Below are positions 1 to 11,063 of a stretch of DNA of 45,426 bases, piece after piece. A program made the position numbers and the translations under genes. Origin of the DNA: DSWT01 sp049975385 (GTDB lineage: Bacteria; Chloroflexota; Anaerolineae; B4-G1; SLSP01); assembly GCA_049975385.1 (NCBI GenBank), contig JBNGDO010000022.1, positions 1 to 45,426 on the forward strand, in the 5' to 3' direction. The first letter of the stretch is position 1, and each line of letters starts with the position of its first letter. The notes below the pieces were generated by a model, which worked only from the letters and a program-made list of their open reading frames with translations, was not told the DNA's origin and ran no database searches.

Positions 1-2079
1 TTCTGCATAAACCAGCACAGGATTGGCGTCCGATTCGGCGATTTCGTCGCCCAGATCGATGATCATTTGCGAGTAGCGGCTTAGGGCCTCAGCGAGCGTA
101 ACACGGTCACGAGGCGCTTCGCCGCGCGCGCCGGCCAGCAATGGCGCGCCCTGGATGTCGGCGAGCATCGCCAGCGCGTGCTCCGCCGAGATGGGCGCGA
201 TGCGGAAGGTCACGTCCTTGAGGATTTCGATGAAGATGCCGCCCAGGCCGAACATCACCGTGGGATCGAAGGTGGGATCGTTGATGGATCCCAGAATGAC
301 CTCCGTGCCGGAGGGCGCCATCTGCTGCACGGCCACGCCATGGATGTACGCATCGGGTTTGTAAGCGCGGGCGCTGTCGAGGATGGCGCGATACGCGGCG
401 CGCACCTCGTCCGCCGAGCGCAGGTTGATCTTCACCCCGCCGGCGTCCGATTTGTGCAGGATGTCCGGCGACATGATTTTCAGCACGACGGGATAACCCA
501 TCGTTTCGGCTAACTGCACGGCGGCATCCTCGGACGTCGCCAGTTCTGTCATCGCTACGGGCAGGCCGTAGGCGGCGAACACCTTCTTGGATTCGATTTC
601 GCTGAGGTAGACCCGGCCCGCGGCCCGCGCCTGGGCGATGATGGCCCGCGCGGCATCGGGATCGACGTCCTGATACGGCGTGAATTCTCCCATCACCGGT
701 TCGCCGTCGCGGCCGATGCCGTGCATTTGCGCGTATTCGTGCAGCGCGGCGATGGCGTTCACGGCGATGTCGGGCGCGCCGTAGGTGGGGATGCCGTGCT
801 CGACCAGCCACTGCATCGCGCGCCCGGCCTCTGACCCGCCGATGAATGACACGGCGATGGGTTTGTCCGTGACGCCCGACTCGTCTACCGCGCGCTTGAT
901 CGCCTCTGCGATATCCATCGGGTCGTTGCGCTGCGTCTCGCAGAAGAGGACCACCAGCCCGTGCACCCACGGATGCTGCAACGCGGTTTTCACCGTCGCC
1001 AGGTACTCCGGCCAGCCGCCCATGCCGGTCAGGTCGGCGGGGTTCTTCACCGAGCCGATCTCCGGCACGTAGGCGCGCAGTGCGGCCTGCAAGTCATCCG
1101 GCGCAAAGCGCAGCGGGATGCCGAACCGTTCGGCAGCGTCCGCCGCCAGCACGCCCACACCGCCGCCGTTGGAAATGATCATCAGGTTATTGCCCGCCAT
1201 CGGCGGTTGCAACGATAGCGCCAGCGTGCGGTCGAAGAGATTGTTCAGGTCCGAGGCGCGGACCACGCCGGCCTGTTCCAGCGCAGCGTCGTAGACTTTG
1301 CCCTTGCCGGCCATCGCGCCGGTGTGCGAGGCCGCCGCCGCCGCCCCGTGTGCCGACACGCCCGACTTGAGCGCGACGATGGGCTTGTGTACCCCGCGCG
1401 CGATCTCTAGAAAGCGCCGCCCGTTCTGGAAGCCTTCGACGTAGATGGTGATGCACGTCGTCTGCTCGTCCTGATCCAGCCATTCTACCAGGTCGCCGAA
1501 GTTCACGTCGGCCATGTTGCCCACGGAGATCATCTTGTCGAAGCCGACGTTGCGGACGTAGCTGGCGACCGTCATCGCGATCAGCAGCGCGCCGCTTTGG
1601 GAGATCATCGCGGCTTTGCCCGGCAGTGGCATGAACGGCCCGAACGAGGCGTTGCACTTGTCGGAGTTGCACATAATGCCCACGATGTTCGGCCCCAGGA
1701 GGCGCATGCCGTAGCGCTGCGCGATGCCGACCAGTTCGTCTTCCAGGTCTTTGCGCCCGATTTCGCTGTAGCCGGAAGCTACGACGATCAGCCCTTTGAC
1801 GCCCTTCTGCCCACATTCTTCGGTGACACCGGGTGTCCGCGCGGCGGGTACGATCAACATCGCGGCGTCGATCTCGCCCGGCACATCCAGCACCGAGGGG
1901 TAGGCCATCAATCCCTGGATTTCGGTCTCTTTGGGATTGATGGGATAGATGTCGCCCGGATAGTCACAATCGATCAGGTTCTTTACAGCCAGATAGCCGA
2001 TCTTACCGGGCGTATTGGATGCGCCGATGACGGCGACTGATTTCGGGCGCAATAGCCCGTTCAAGACTTCAAAATCCAC
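1..2079 (-). CDS. ADP-forming acyl-CoA (acetate-CoA) ligase, 3' end cut by window edge
   Basis: Acyl-CoA synthetase (NDP-forming): acyl-CoA + ADP + Pi to acid + CoA + ATP, the energy-conserving step of many anaerobic fermenters. The frame is open from the start to base 1, about 693 residues, so only a few C-terminal residues are missing. Order seen: CoA-binding Rossmann domain beginning RPKSVAVIGAS, two succinyl-CoA-ligase-like domains with the catalytic-histidine motif SHTGAMAG (encoded near 1320), and an ATP-grasp domain ending near DANPVLVY. Start: an ATG at 2085 has AGGAGG only 1 nt upstream, whereas a GTG at 2079 has the same AGGAGG at 7 nt, so the GTG is preferred; the difference is two residues. 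It is a paralogue of the gene at 8860-10956 and heads away from a repeat-filled gap. Substrate (acetate, propionate, branched or aryl acids) cannot be read from sequence. Confidence 0.93.
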   Translation of the reverse strand, partial: MDFEVLNGLLRPKSVAVIGASNTPGKIGYLAVKNLIDCDYPGDIYPINPKETEIQGLMAYPSVLDVPGEIDAAMLIVPAARTPGVTEECGQKGVKGLIVVASGYSEIGRKDLEDELVGIAQRYGMRLLGPNIVGIMCNSDKCNASFGPFMPLPGKAAMISQSGALLIAMTVASYVRNVGFDKMISVGNMADVNFGDLVEWLDQDEQTTCITIYVEGFQNGRRFLEIARGVHKPIVALKSGVSAHGAAAAASHTGAMAGKGKVYDAALEQAGVVRASDLNNLFDRTLALSLQPPMAGNNLMIISNGGGVGVLAADAAERFGIPLRFAPDDLQAALRAYVPEIGSVKNPADLTGMGGWPEYLATVKTALQHPWVHGLVVLFCETQRNDPMDIAEAIKRAVDESGVTDKPIAVSFIGGSEAGRAMQWLVEHGIPTYGAPDIAVNAIAALHEYAQMHGIGRDGEPVMGEFTPYQDVDPDAARAIIAQARAAGRVYLSEIESKKVFAAYGLPVAMTELATSEDAAVQLAETMGYPVVLKIMSPDILHKSDAGGVKINLRSADEVRAAYRAILDSARAYKPDAYIHGVAVQQMAPSGTEVILGSINDPTFDPTVMFGLGGIFIEILKDVTFRIAPISAEHALAMLADIQGAPLLAGARGEAPRDRVTLAEALSRYSQMIIDLGDEIAESDANPVLVYAE

Positions 2080-2111
2080 GTTCATGCCTCCTGATACCAC
2101 GAATCATAAGA

Positions 2112-2217
2112 AATATCCGTTCTAATCCGTTGAATCCGTTGACAAAAAGCAAAAGTTGCAAGTTATAAAGCGCATCCTACACGCGAATTGTAACTTGCAA
2201 CTTTTAACTTTCAACTT
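2112..2217. repeat. Intergenic word-repeat palindromes (ATCCGTT and AAGTTGC families)
   Basis: Two stacked elements fill the gap between the neighbouring genes. First, ATCCGTT occurs at 2115, 2125 and 2134; the 16-mer ATCCGTTGAATCCGTT (2125-2140) recurs exactly at 42141-42156. Second, AAAAGTTGCAAGTTA (2151-2165) is a perfect 15-bp inverted match to 2191-2205 with a 25-nt spacer, followed by further AACTT words. No ORF is present. It could act as a hairpin or cruciform. Confidence 0.85.
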
Positions 2218-2223
2218 CCAGTT

Positions 2224-3306
2224 TTAGGCTTTGTGTTCTAGTCCAAGACTCGCGTACAGACGGGCAAAATCAAAGTTTTCCTCGAGCAAAGCCTCGAACT
2301 GATCTAGTTTGGCTTTCTGCCCCAGGCGCGTCTTGCCGAACACATCGTCGATGGCATCTACGGCTTCCATCGTGTTCTTGCGCGTCAGCAAGACCGGCAC
2401 GCCTAGCTGTTCGGCGCGCCGCAGCACTTCGGGTACCGGGCGCAGATGTCCGGTGAGGACCAAACACTGGGTCGCAGTTTCCAATGCCAACAATTGGATG
2501 TCGGTCCGGTCGCCGCCGGTGATGACGGCCTTGGTGCCGGGGATGCGCCGCATGCGTGGCAGCGCCTGTTCCGCGCTCATCGCGCCGACCATCAGATTTT
2601 CGACGAGCGCATCGCGTTTGTCCTTGCCTGCAAGGAATTCGGCGTCGAGCACATCCGCGATCTCGCCCACGCTGATGGACTGCAACTGCTCGCGGAGCGG
2701 CAGGACGCCGAGGGTGGGAATGCCTCGCCCTTTCATACACGTGAAACAGTCTTGCAAGCCCGGAATTTCGGCATCGGGGACGGCGTTGATCGCCAATCCA
2801 ATCAGGCGCTCGCGAAATTGCCGCTGTGCATCTACGCAAGCGTCCCCCATACTTACCGGATTTCGGTAACGGATCATCGCCAACACAGGAATGTCCAGGT
2901 GATTGGCTACTGAGACCGGATCAACCTCCAGGCTCAGGCCCTCGCGCAGTGACGCGCCACCTTCGATTAACATAATGTCTTTATCGGCTGAAACCCGCTT
3001 GTAGGCGGCTTCGATTTGCGGCATGAGGTCACGGTCGATGCAGCCGCAGCGCAATTCTTGCACCAGTGAAGGGGCGAGCACGACCCCCACCATATTGACC
3101 AAAGGATCGGTTAATTTCAGAATGCGGTGGATGGACGTGGCATCTTCATCGGAGACGCGTCCTGGCAGTGGTTCCCACGGGTACGTCGAAACCGGCTTGA
3201 AGTACCCTATCTTGTAGCCATCGTTTTGTAGGCGTTGGCCTAGCGCCAGGCAGAACGCTGTTTTGCCACTAAAGCGTTGTACCGAGGTGATGTAGAGTGC
3301 TTTCAT
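2224..3306 (-). CDS. DRTGG-domain protein with BioD-like P-loop ATPase domain (phosphotransacetylase N-terminal-like)
   Basis: 360 residues. The N-terminal part is a dethiobiotin-synthetase-like P-loop domain: the loop is the degenerate VQRFSGKTAFCLALG at residues 9-23, followed by GYFKPVS and a MLIEGG motif near residue 112. The C-terminal half is a DRTGG domain (VGAMS near residue 240, ITGGDRTD near residue 262). The same two-domain arrangement precedes the catalytic domain in long phosphotransacetylases (COG0857), but the catalytic domain is absent here. Family members are often linked to acetate or acyl-CoA metabolism and are thought to be regulatory; the location between an acyl-CoA synthetase and an acetyl-CoA hydrolase fits. 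Start ATG has AAGGAGGGAG 3-4 nt upstream. Precise function unknown. Confidence 0.85.
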   Translation of the reverse strand: MKALYITSVQRFSGKTAFCLALGQRLQNDGYKIGYFKPVSTYPWEPLPGRVSDEDATSIHRILKLTDPLVNMVGVVLAPSLVQELRCGCIDRDLMPQIEAAYKRVSADKDIMLIEGGASLREGLSLEVDPVSVANHLDIPVLAMIRYRNPVSMGDACVDAQRQFRERLIGLAINAVPDAEIPGLQDCFTCMKGRGIPTLGVLPLREQLQSISVGEIADVLDAEFLAGKDKRDALVENLMVGAMSAEQALPRMRRIPGTKAVITGGDRTDIQLLALETATQCLVLTGHLRPVPEVLRRAEQLGVPVLLTRKNTMEAVDAIDDVFGKTRLGQKAKLDQFEALLEENFDFARLYASLGLEHKA

Positions 3307-3340
3307 AAACTCCCTCCTTTTGTGATTTGCTCACGACCCT

Positions 3341-5230
3341 CTAGCGACGCCCCGCGCGGCTATCGACCTTCTCGTCGAAGCGGAAATGCAAGGAGATTTC
3401 GCCGCTTTCGTATTCCTGATGCAAGACGCAGCCACTCTTCTGGAAGACGCGCGTCATCGCCATATTCCCTGCAATCACGTTTGCGCGGAAACCGTGCAAG
3501 CCACGCTCTCTGGCAACCCGCATCAGGAAGCGCAACAAGTGTGTGCCGATGCCCTTCCGTTGGTGCTCATCGGCGACCGAGAACGCAACTTCGGCCATGT
3601 TTTCGTTGAAATCCATCATCCAGTGTCCGGCGGCGACAATCGGTGCGGTATCGGAATTGCCCAGCGTACCTACGATCCCCATATTCTGCTGGTAATCCAC
3701 CGCTACCATCTCTTGGGCTAACTCGTGCGGGAAGTCGCGGCGCACCTGGAAGAAACGCAAGTAGACGGACCGCTCGGAGAGTTTGTAGAGGTATTCCTGG
3801 AAGAGACGCTCGTCGCTGGGGCGAATCGGGCGGAAGAATAGCTCCAGGCCATCGAAACTCTCGCTATGTTCCATTTCAACAGGATAGATCGTTTCTGGGA
3901 TGATCTGATCTTCGTAGAGATACTTCATCTTCTTGGCCGCGGCCAGCAGTTCTTCGCGGAACTTCGGATGCGCGATCTGGATCAAGGCGACCGCGCGCTC
4001 GCGCAAGCTCTTGCCGTGCAAATAGGCGACGCCGTACTCGGTGACGACGTAGTGCACGTCACCGCGCGTCGTAACGACGCCCGCGCCTTCACTCAACTGT
4101 GGCACAATACGTGAAACTTCGCCATCCCTCGCCGTCGAAGGCAGCGCGATGATGGGCTTGCCCTGCGGTGCCAGCGCCGCGCCACGGATGAAGTCTGCCT
4201 GCCCACCGATACCACTGTAAATCTGGTAGCCCAGCGAGTCCGCGCACACCTGCCCGGTGATGTCAACCTGTAACGCTGTATTGATCGCCACCATCTTCTC
4301 ATTCTTCGCGATGTTGATCGGTGAGGAGTTGTAGTCCACCGGGCGGAATTCAAACATTGGGTTGTTGTCGACGTAATCGTACAGGCGTCGCGTGCCAATG
4401 CAGAACGTTGCCAACACTTTACCGGGATGAAAACTCTTCTTTGAATTGTTAACGACGCCGGCTTCGATCAGATCAATCAGGCCATCGGAAAACATCTCTG
4501 TGTGAACGCCCAGGTCTCTCTTGTCCATCAGGCCGTACAGAATCGCATTCGGAACCCTGCCTATGCCTACCTGGATGGTAGAACCGTTCTCCACCAGGCG
4601 CGTCGCGTGCCGGGCAATCTTTAGGGCCACTTCGTCGGGTTCCGGTGAAACCACTTCTAAGAGCGGCTCGTCTTTCTCGACAATGCAGTCCAGGTCTTCG
4701 ACGTGGATGAAGCTATCCCCAAGCGTGCGCGGCATCTGCGGATTGACCTGCGCTATGACGAAGTCGGCCGCTTCTGTAGCAGCCTTAACTGCTTCCACCG
4801 AAACGCCTAGCGAACAGAAACCGAATTTGTCCGGGGGCGTTACCTGAATCAGTGCGGCGTCGAGTGGCATTCGCCCGCTCTTGAAAAGCCCTGGGATTTC
4901 GGAAAGGAAAATCGGTGTGTAGTCGGCGATACCCTCCGCTACGGCCTTGCGAACGCCGGGGCCGACGAAGAGTGAATTGTGGCGGAAGCTGCGATGGTAG
5001 GCTTTTTGGGCATGACGTGCTGCGCCCACCGTCAACATATGGACAATTTCAACGTCATTCAACTGCCCGCCCTGTTCGCCCAAGACCACGAGTTCTTCCA
5101 ACAAGTGTTGGGGTTCCCCACATCCCGGGCTCAGGAAGATTCGGCTGCCGCTGCGAATCTTGAGCAATGCTTCCCGCGCGCTTATCAACCGTTCAGAATA
5201 GAGTTTTTTCCAATTTGCCATAACTGGCAT
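3341..5230 (-). CDS. Acetyl-CoA hydrolase/CoA-transferase fused to a C-terminal GNAT acetyltransferase domain
   Basis: 629 residues. Residues about 10-450 are an acetyl-CoA hydrolase/transferase of the 4-hydroxybutyrate CoA-transferase/Cat1 type, with HTEMFSDG (253-260) and GIGGQADFIRGA (340-351). Residues about 465-625 are a GNAT domain with FRPIRPSDE at its start and the acetyl-CoA pyrophosphate-loop motif HQRKGIGTHLL near residue 573. The fusion is a known architecture; the CoA-transferase part moves CoA between acyl groups and acetate, and the GNAT part probably acetylates a protein or small molecule. Start: ATG at 5230 has AAAGGGAG about 8 nt upstream; an ATG three codons later (5221) is a less well placed alternative. 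It lies between the DRTGG protein and the OFA carrier, all on the same strand, so co-regulation is likely. Lysine acetylation of the nearby AMP-forming acetyl-CoA synthetase is a conceivable target, but this is speculation. Confidence 0.9.
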   Translation of the reverse strand: MPVMANWKKLYSERLISAREALLKIRSGSRIFLSPGCGEPQHLLEELVVLGEQGGQLNDVEIVHMLTVGAARHAQKAYHRSFRHNSLFVGPGVRKAVAEGIADYTPIFLSEIPGLFKSGRMPLDAALIQVTPPDKFGFCSLGVSVEAVKAATEAADFVIAQVNPQMPRTLGDSFIHVEDLDCIVEKDEPLLEVVSPEPDEVALKIARHATRLVENGSTIQVGIGRVPNAILYGLMDKRDLGVHTEMFSDGLIDLIEAGVVNNSKKSFHPGKVLATFCIGTRRLYDYVDNNPMFEFRPVDYNSSPINIAKNEKMVAINTALQVDITGQVCADSLGYQIYSGIGGQADFIRGAALAPQGKPIIALPSTARDGEVSRIVPQLSEGAGVVTTRGDVHYVVTEYGVAYLHGKSLRERAVALIQIAHPKFREELLAAAKKMKYLYEDQIIPETIYPVEMEHSESFDGLELFFRPIRPSDERLFQEYLYKLSERSVYLRFFQVRRDFPHELAQEMVAVDYQQNMGIVGTLGNSDTAPIVAAGHWMMDFNENMAEVAFSVADEHQRKGIGTHLLRFLMRVARERGLHGFRANVIAGNMAMTRVFQKSGCVLHQEYESGEISLHFRFDEKVDSRAGRR

Positions 5231-5322
5231 AGTTCGTGCTCCCTTTCAAACTAACTTTTCCAACACCTAGTGGTCAGCTTCGCTACCTGCCTGACACTGA
5301 GTGTGGATGGTTCAATGAGATT

Positions 5323-6624
5323 TTACGCAGCCACAGTTTCTGGTGGTTTTAGCAACCAGCCAATCACCGCAGCCACAAGACAAGCTATACCACAAATGAC
5401 GAAGACTGCAAGCCATCCTTGCAATCCACTTCCGCTGCGCAGACTGGCATCTCGCAAAGCTCCGGCCATAATGGGCCCGACGATCCCACCAACGCCGTAA
5501 GCCGTGAAGACCCAACCGTAGTTGAGACCTAAGTTTTTGGAGCCGAACATATCCGATGTCGCCAGGGGGAAGAGCGCGAAGTTGCCGCCGAAGTTGAAGC
5601 CGATCAACAATGCGGCCAGATAGAGCAAAACCTGCGTGCCGCCCATCAAGTAGAACAGCAGCATGACGACGCCCTGGGTCGCGCACATAATGACCAAAGA
5701 CAGCTTGTAGCCGATCTTGTCGGAGATCGTGCCCCAGGCAATACGGCCAATGCCGTTAGCCAGGGAGTAGAAGACTGCCATCGCTGTACCGGCAACCGCG
5801 CTGGCTTGCACGGCGGACAATCCTGCACGCTCCTGCAGCGCATCGATGCCGAAGAGCTTGATATTGCCGATGGTCATCAATCCGGCCATACTCGAGAAGA
5901 TGAACATTGCCCAGATGGCGAAGAACTGTTTTGTGCGCAGCATCTCGGCTGGCATGTAGTCTACCTCGCTGGTCTTCTCGCCGAGCCTCACTGGCTGCGG
6001 GGGTATCCAGCCTTTAGGGGCGTAGCCTCCCGGTGGGTTGACCATCCACGTCGAACCGCCGATGACGGCGGCGGCGAAAATGATGCCATAGAGCTTGAAA
6101 ACGCCCAATACCCCCATCGAGTCCAGCAGATGTCCCCAGTTACCGGCAAGGTAGACCCAGATCAGTGCGCCGAAGCCAAAGCCCGCGACACCCAAGCCGG
6201 TGATCAGCCCCTTTTTATCTGGATACCACTTTACGCCCACCGCGATCGGGCAAACGTAGGCTAAACCGATGCCCGCGCCGCCGACCAAACCGATAAAGAT
6301 TACCTGGGCGATGAAACTTTGCCCCAAAAAGCCAGCCAGCAGATACCCCGCACCCAACACGGCACCACCGGTCAGCGCAACGATGCGCGGGCCAGCCTTC
6401 GCCTGCCAGCGTCCGGCCAGCACCATCACGACGGCGAACGTCGCCAACGAGACGGAGAAGATGATCTGTGTCTGCGTGCTGCTAAAGCCGAAGGGGCCAT
6501 CTGGATCGGTGAGATACGGTGTAAAGACGCTCCACGCGTAAATTGCCCCCAAACATAATTGAATTAATAACGCGCCGACGATAACCAGACGCCGGTCGAT
6601 CACTTTCGGTTGCGTCGAAGCCAT
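5323..6624 (-). CDS. MFS transporter of the oxalate/formate antiporter (OFA) family
   Basis: 433 residues, about 12 membrane segments. The N-terminus (RLVIVGALLIQLCLGAIYAW) and the glycine-rich loop GGAGIGLAYVCPIAVGVKWY are characteristic of the OFA family, which exchanges or imports small carboxylates. Start: the ATG at 6624 has GGAGG 5 nt upstream; an upstream in-frame ATG at 6660 would add 12 residues but lacks such a site. The gene follows the AMP-forming acetyl-CoA synthetase on the same strand, so import or export of acetate or a related monocarboxylate is a reasonable guess; the substrate is not readable from sequence. Confidence 0.88.
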   Translation of the reverse strand: MASTQPKVIDRRLVIVGALLIQLCLGAIYAWSVFTPYLTDPDGPFGFSSTQTQIIFSVSLATFAVVMVLAGRWQAKAGPRIVALTGGAVLGAGYLLAGFLGQSFIAQVIFIGLVGGAGIGLAYVCPIAVGVKWYPDKKGLITGLGVAGFGFGALIWVYLAGNWGHLLDSMGVLGVFKLYGIIFAAAVIGGSTWMVNPPGGYAPKGWIPPQPVRLGEKTSEVDYMPAEMLRTKQFFAIWAMFIFSSMAGLMTIGNIKLFGIDALQERAGLSAVQASAVAGTAMAVFYSLANGIGRIAWGTISDKIGYKLSLVIMCATQGVVMLLFYLMGGTQVLLYLAALLIGFNFGGNFALFPLATSDMFGSKNLGLNYGWVFTAYGVGGIVGPIMAGALRDASLRSGSGLQGWLAVFVICGIACLVAAVIGWLLKPPETVAA

Positions 6625-6718
6625 AATACCCTCCTGGAGAAAATGATTAGGGGTTGGCAATCGGAAATTGGGACTGTATAAACTCGCCGATCACCAACTC
6701 TCGACTTTTATACGAAAC

Positions 6719-6769
6719 AGGGAGCAGAAAGTCACGTGGCGGGTCTCCAGCACTTACTTTCTGCTCCCT
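6719..6769. repeat. Long stem-loop, 14-bp perfect arms
   Basis: AGGGAGCAGAAAGT (6719-6732) pairs perfectly with 6756-6769 around a 23-nt loop. It lies downstream of the acs stop codon in the direction of transcription. No T-run follows on the minus strand, so it is not a textbook intrinsic terminator; it may still protect mRNA ends or be a dispersed repeat. Confidence 0.7.
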
Positions 6770-6788
6770 TCGATGGTAAGAAAGGTTC

Positions 6789-6811
6789 GAGTAGGGCGTA
6801 ACGCCCTACTC
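6789..6811. repeat. Perfect hairpin GAGTAGGGCG/CGCCCTACTC
   Basis: Ten-base arms with a TAA loop directly after the acs stop codon (minus orientation). On the plus strand it is followed by ATTTT, on the minus strand by no T-run. The REP-like, GC-rich, self-complementary design suggests a dispersed intergenic palindrome or a weak terminator for acs. Confidence 0.7.
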
Positions 6812-6821
6812 ATTTTGCGAA

Positions 6822-8774
<1,953 letters not shown>

Positions 8775-8859
8775 AGATACCTCCATTTATTTTATTGAAT
8801 TGAATTTTCTAAAAATCAACGAAACCGGTGTGGCTCACTGGTAGCGAAACAAACTAAGT

Positions 8860-10956
8860 TCACGAAGAGGACAAAACCAGGCGCATATCAATCGCCATCG
8901 CACCACGGCCTTCTTCGAAGACCATCAGCGGGTTGATGTCCAATTCTACAATCTCGGGGAAATCGGTAACTAACTGGCTGATGCGCAGCAGTGCGTCTAC
9001 CATCGCCATGTGATCGGCGGGAGGCTCACCGCGGACGCCCTCCAGCAGTGGGTAGGCGTGAATCTCACGAATCATCTCGTCCGCTTCACGTGGGCTGAAT
9101 GGGGCAATGCGGAACGAGACATCCTTGAGCGCCTCAACATAAATACCGCCAAGACCAAAGGCCACCAGCGGACCGAACTGTGGATCGCGGCTCATACCCA
9201 ACAGCACCTCGCGCCCCCCGCGAACCATCTCCTGCACCTGGCACCCCCAAACCCGCGCGCCCGGCACATATCGCCCTGCGCGGTAGATCATCAAATCGAA
9301 AGCGTCGCGCACATCGCCCGGCGATCGCAGGTTCACCTTAACACCTCCGACATCCGTTTTGTGCAAAATATCGGGGGAAGCGACCTTCATTACCACGGGA
9401 TAGCCGAACTCTTCGGCAATCTCGACGGCCTCTTCCGGGCTGCTCGCCAGGCGTGTTTTCGGCACTGTGAAGCCATACGCCCGCAGCACTTCCCAGGCCT
9501 CCGCATCTCCGATGGTGACGCGGCCTTCGGAGCGCACGCGGTCAAACAACTCGCGCACTGGCGCTTGGTCCACGTCGATGGGCACAACCCCCAGGATGCG
9601 GCGATCACGCTCTTTGCGATAGGCGCTCATTGCGCCCAAAGCATCAGCAGCACGTTCGGGATACGGGTAATTTGGAACCCCGTATTCCCACAGGGCGTCG
9701 ACACCGGCTTGGATGCGCGACTCACCCATAAAGCATCCCAGCACCGGCTTGTCGGACTGCTTCGCCATGCGCCCTACAGCGTGCGCCGTCTCCTCGATCT
9801 CCGTCATCGCTTGTGGTGTCACGATGACGATGACCCCATCGACCGCCGGATCGTTGAGCACCTGTCGCAGGGCGAACTCGTAGCGATCGGACAGCGCATC
9901 CCCCAGGACGTCCACAGGATTCGCGGCGCTGGCGGCGCCAGGCAGGAATCCGGTCAGCTTTTCTGTCGTTTTAGCACTCAGTCGCGTAATTTCCAGCCCG
10001 ACGTGTTCGAGTGCATCTGTTGCCAAAATGCCCGGCCCGCCTGCGTTGGTGACAATGGCGATGCGATCGCCTTTAAGCGGTGGCTGGTAAGCGAAAACTC
10101 GGGCGTAATCGAATAGTGCTTCCATCGACGCCGCGCGGATGATGCCTGCCTGGTTGAATGCAGCTTTGTACGCGGCTTCCGAACCGGCCAAACTGCCGGT
10201 GTGGGACGAAACCGCCCGCGAACCGGAGGCTGTCACCCCGGATTTGATCGCTACGACTGGCTTCTCTCGCGTAACGCGATTTGCTGTCTCGATGAACTTC
10301 TGCCCATCGGGCACGCCTTCGACGTACATCAGGATCACGCGGGAGTCGGGATCATTGCCCCAAGCGTCCATCAGGTCGATCTCGCTCACGTCTGCCTTGT
10401 TACCCAGGCTGACGAACTTGGAAAAGCCAATGTGCCCCGCCATCGCCATATCGAGCACGGCAGTGCCCAACGCACCGGATTGCGACATAAACGCAATGGG
10501 CCCACCTGGCGGCATCCCTGCGGCAAAAGTCGCATTGAGGGGCGAATTCGTGTTGATGACGCCCAGGCAGTTGGGGCCGATAACGCGCATGTCGTACTGC
10601 TCTGCGACCTTCACCAGCTCCAACTCCTGCTCAAGGCCTTCGCGCCCGGCCTCGCGGAAACCCGCGCTGATAATGACAACCGAAGGAATCCCTTTTTGCC
10701 CACACTCTTCCAATGTCGACAGCACAAACCGTGCCGGAATTACAATAATTGCTAAGTCAATGGACTCAGGGACGTCTAGGACTGAGTGGTAAGCTTGCAA
10801 ATCGAGGATTTCGTCCGCTTTTGGATTGATGGGGTATATTTTGCCGGTATAGCCACCTTCGATGATGTTGTGTAGTACGGCGTAGCCTAGTTTTTCGGGA
10901 TCACGCGAAGCCCCAATCACGGCAACTGATTGTGGAGCGAAAAAAGTATCCAGCAT
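8860..10956 (-). CDS. ADP-forming acyl-CoA (acetate-CoA) ligase, full length
   Basis: 698 residues from ATG at 10956 (AGAGGA 7 nt upstream); a longer reading to 11001 has no ribosome site. Domains in order: CoA-binding (SVAVIGASRDPEKLGYAV, about 10-110), succinyl-CoA-synthetase-alpha-like with the phosphohistidine motif SSHTGSLAGSEAAYKAAF (about 245-262), second alpha-like domain, then ATP-grasp (about 480-698) with HKTDVGGVKVNL and ELDINPLMV. It is a single-chain alpha-beta fusion like archaeal/bacterial ACD, producing ATP from acyl-CoA. It is a paralogue of the partial gene at the left edge; two such enzymes usually differ in acyl preference. A promoter and a palindrome lie upstream. Confidence 0.95.
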   Translation of the reverse strand: MLDTFFAPQSVAVIGASRDPEKLGYAVLHNIIEGGYTGKIYPINPKADEILDLQAYHSVLDVPESIDLAIIVIPARFVLSTLEECGQKGIPSVVIISAGFREAGREGLEQELELVKVAEQYDMRVIGPNCLGVINTNSPLNATFAAGMPPGGPIAFMSQSGALGTAVLDMAMAGHIGFSKFVSLGNKADVSEIDLMDAWGNDPDSRVILMYVEGVPDGQKFIETANRVTREKPVVAIKSGVTASGSRAVSSHTGSLAGSEAAYKAAFNQAGIIRAASMEALFDYARVFAYQPPLKGDRIAIVTNAGGPGILATDALEHVGLEITRLSAKTTEKLTGFLPGAASAANPVDVLGDALSDRYEFALRQVLNDPAVDGVIVIVTPQAMTEIEETAHAVGRMAKQSDKPVLGCFMGESRIQAGVDALWEYGVPNYPYPERAADALGAMSAYRKERDRRILGVVPIDVDQAPVRELFDRVRSEGRVTIGDAEAWEVLRAYGFTVPKTRLASSPEEAVEIAEEFGYPVVMKVASPDILHKTDVGGVKVNLRSPGDVRDAFDLMIYRAGRYVPGARVWGCQVQEMVRGGREVLLGMSRDPQFGPLVAFGLGGIYVEALKDVSFRIAPFSPREADEMIREIHAYPLLEGVRGEPPADHMAMVDALLRISQLVTDFPEIVELDINPLMVFEEGRGAMAIDMRLVLSSS

Positions 10957-10993
10957 AACTATTCCTCTCAACGGCATTAATTCAAACAGCAAA

Positions 10994-11008
10994 ATGGGCA
11001 CTGCCCAT
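10994..11008. promoter_or_regulatory. Palindrome ATGGGCACTGCCCAT in the 5' leader of the acyl-CoA ligase gene
   Basis: Seven-base arms around a single central base. It falls just downstream of the predicted transcription start (about 11013, minus strand) and upstream of the ribosome site, where a repressor operator would block initiation. It could equally form a short RNA hairpin. The reading as an operator is inference. Confidence 0.5.
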
Positions 11009-11019
11009 ATGCGTTGCCT

Positions 11020-11047
11020 ATTCTATCACTAAAGCCCTGCATTGCAA
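11020..11047 (-). promoter_or_regulatory. Promoter TTGCAA-N16-TAGAAT for the acyl-CoA ligase gene
   Basis: On the minus strand TTGCAA (11042-11047), a 16-nt spacer and TAGAAT (11020-11025) predict a start near 11013 and a leader of about 57 nt. The -35 and -10 hexamers match those of the two promoters around 18928-19024. Confidence 0.55.
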
Positions 11048-11063
11048 CAAGTTGTCGATCACG

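Noticed and set aside
107..970. Open frame of 287 codons on the minus strand
   Set aside because: It is a shadow of the acyl-CoA ligase in another frame; arginine-rich translation, no start site, while the true frame gives conserved motifs.
9010..10116. Open frame of 368 codons on the plus strand
   Set aside because: Antisense to the full-length acyl-CoA ligase; His/Arg-rich product with no recognisable features.
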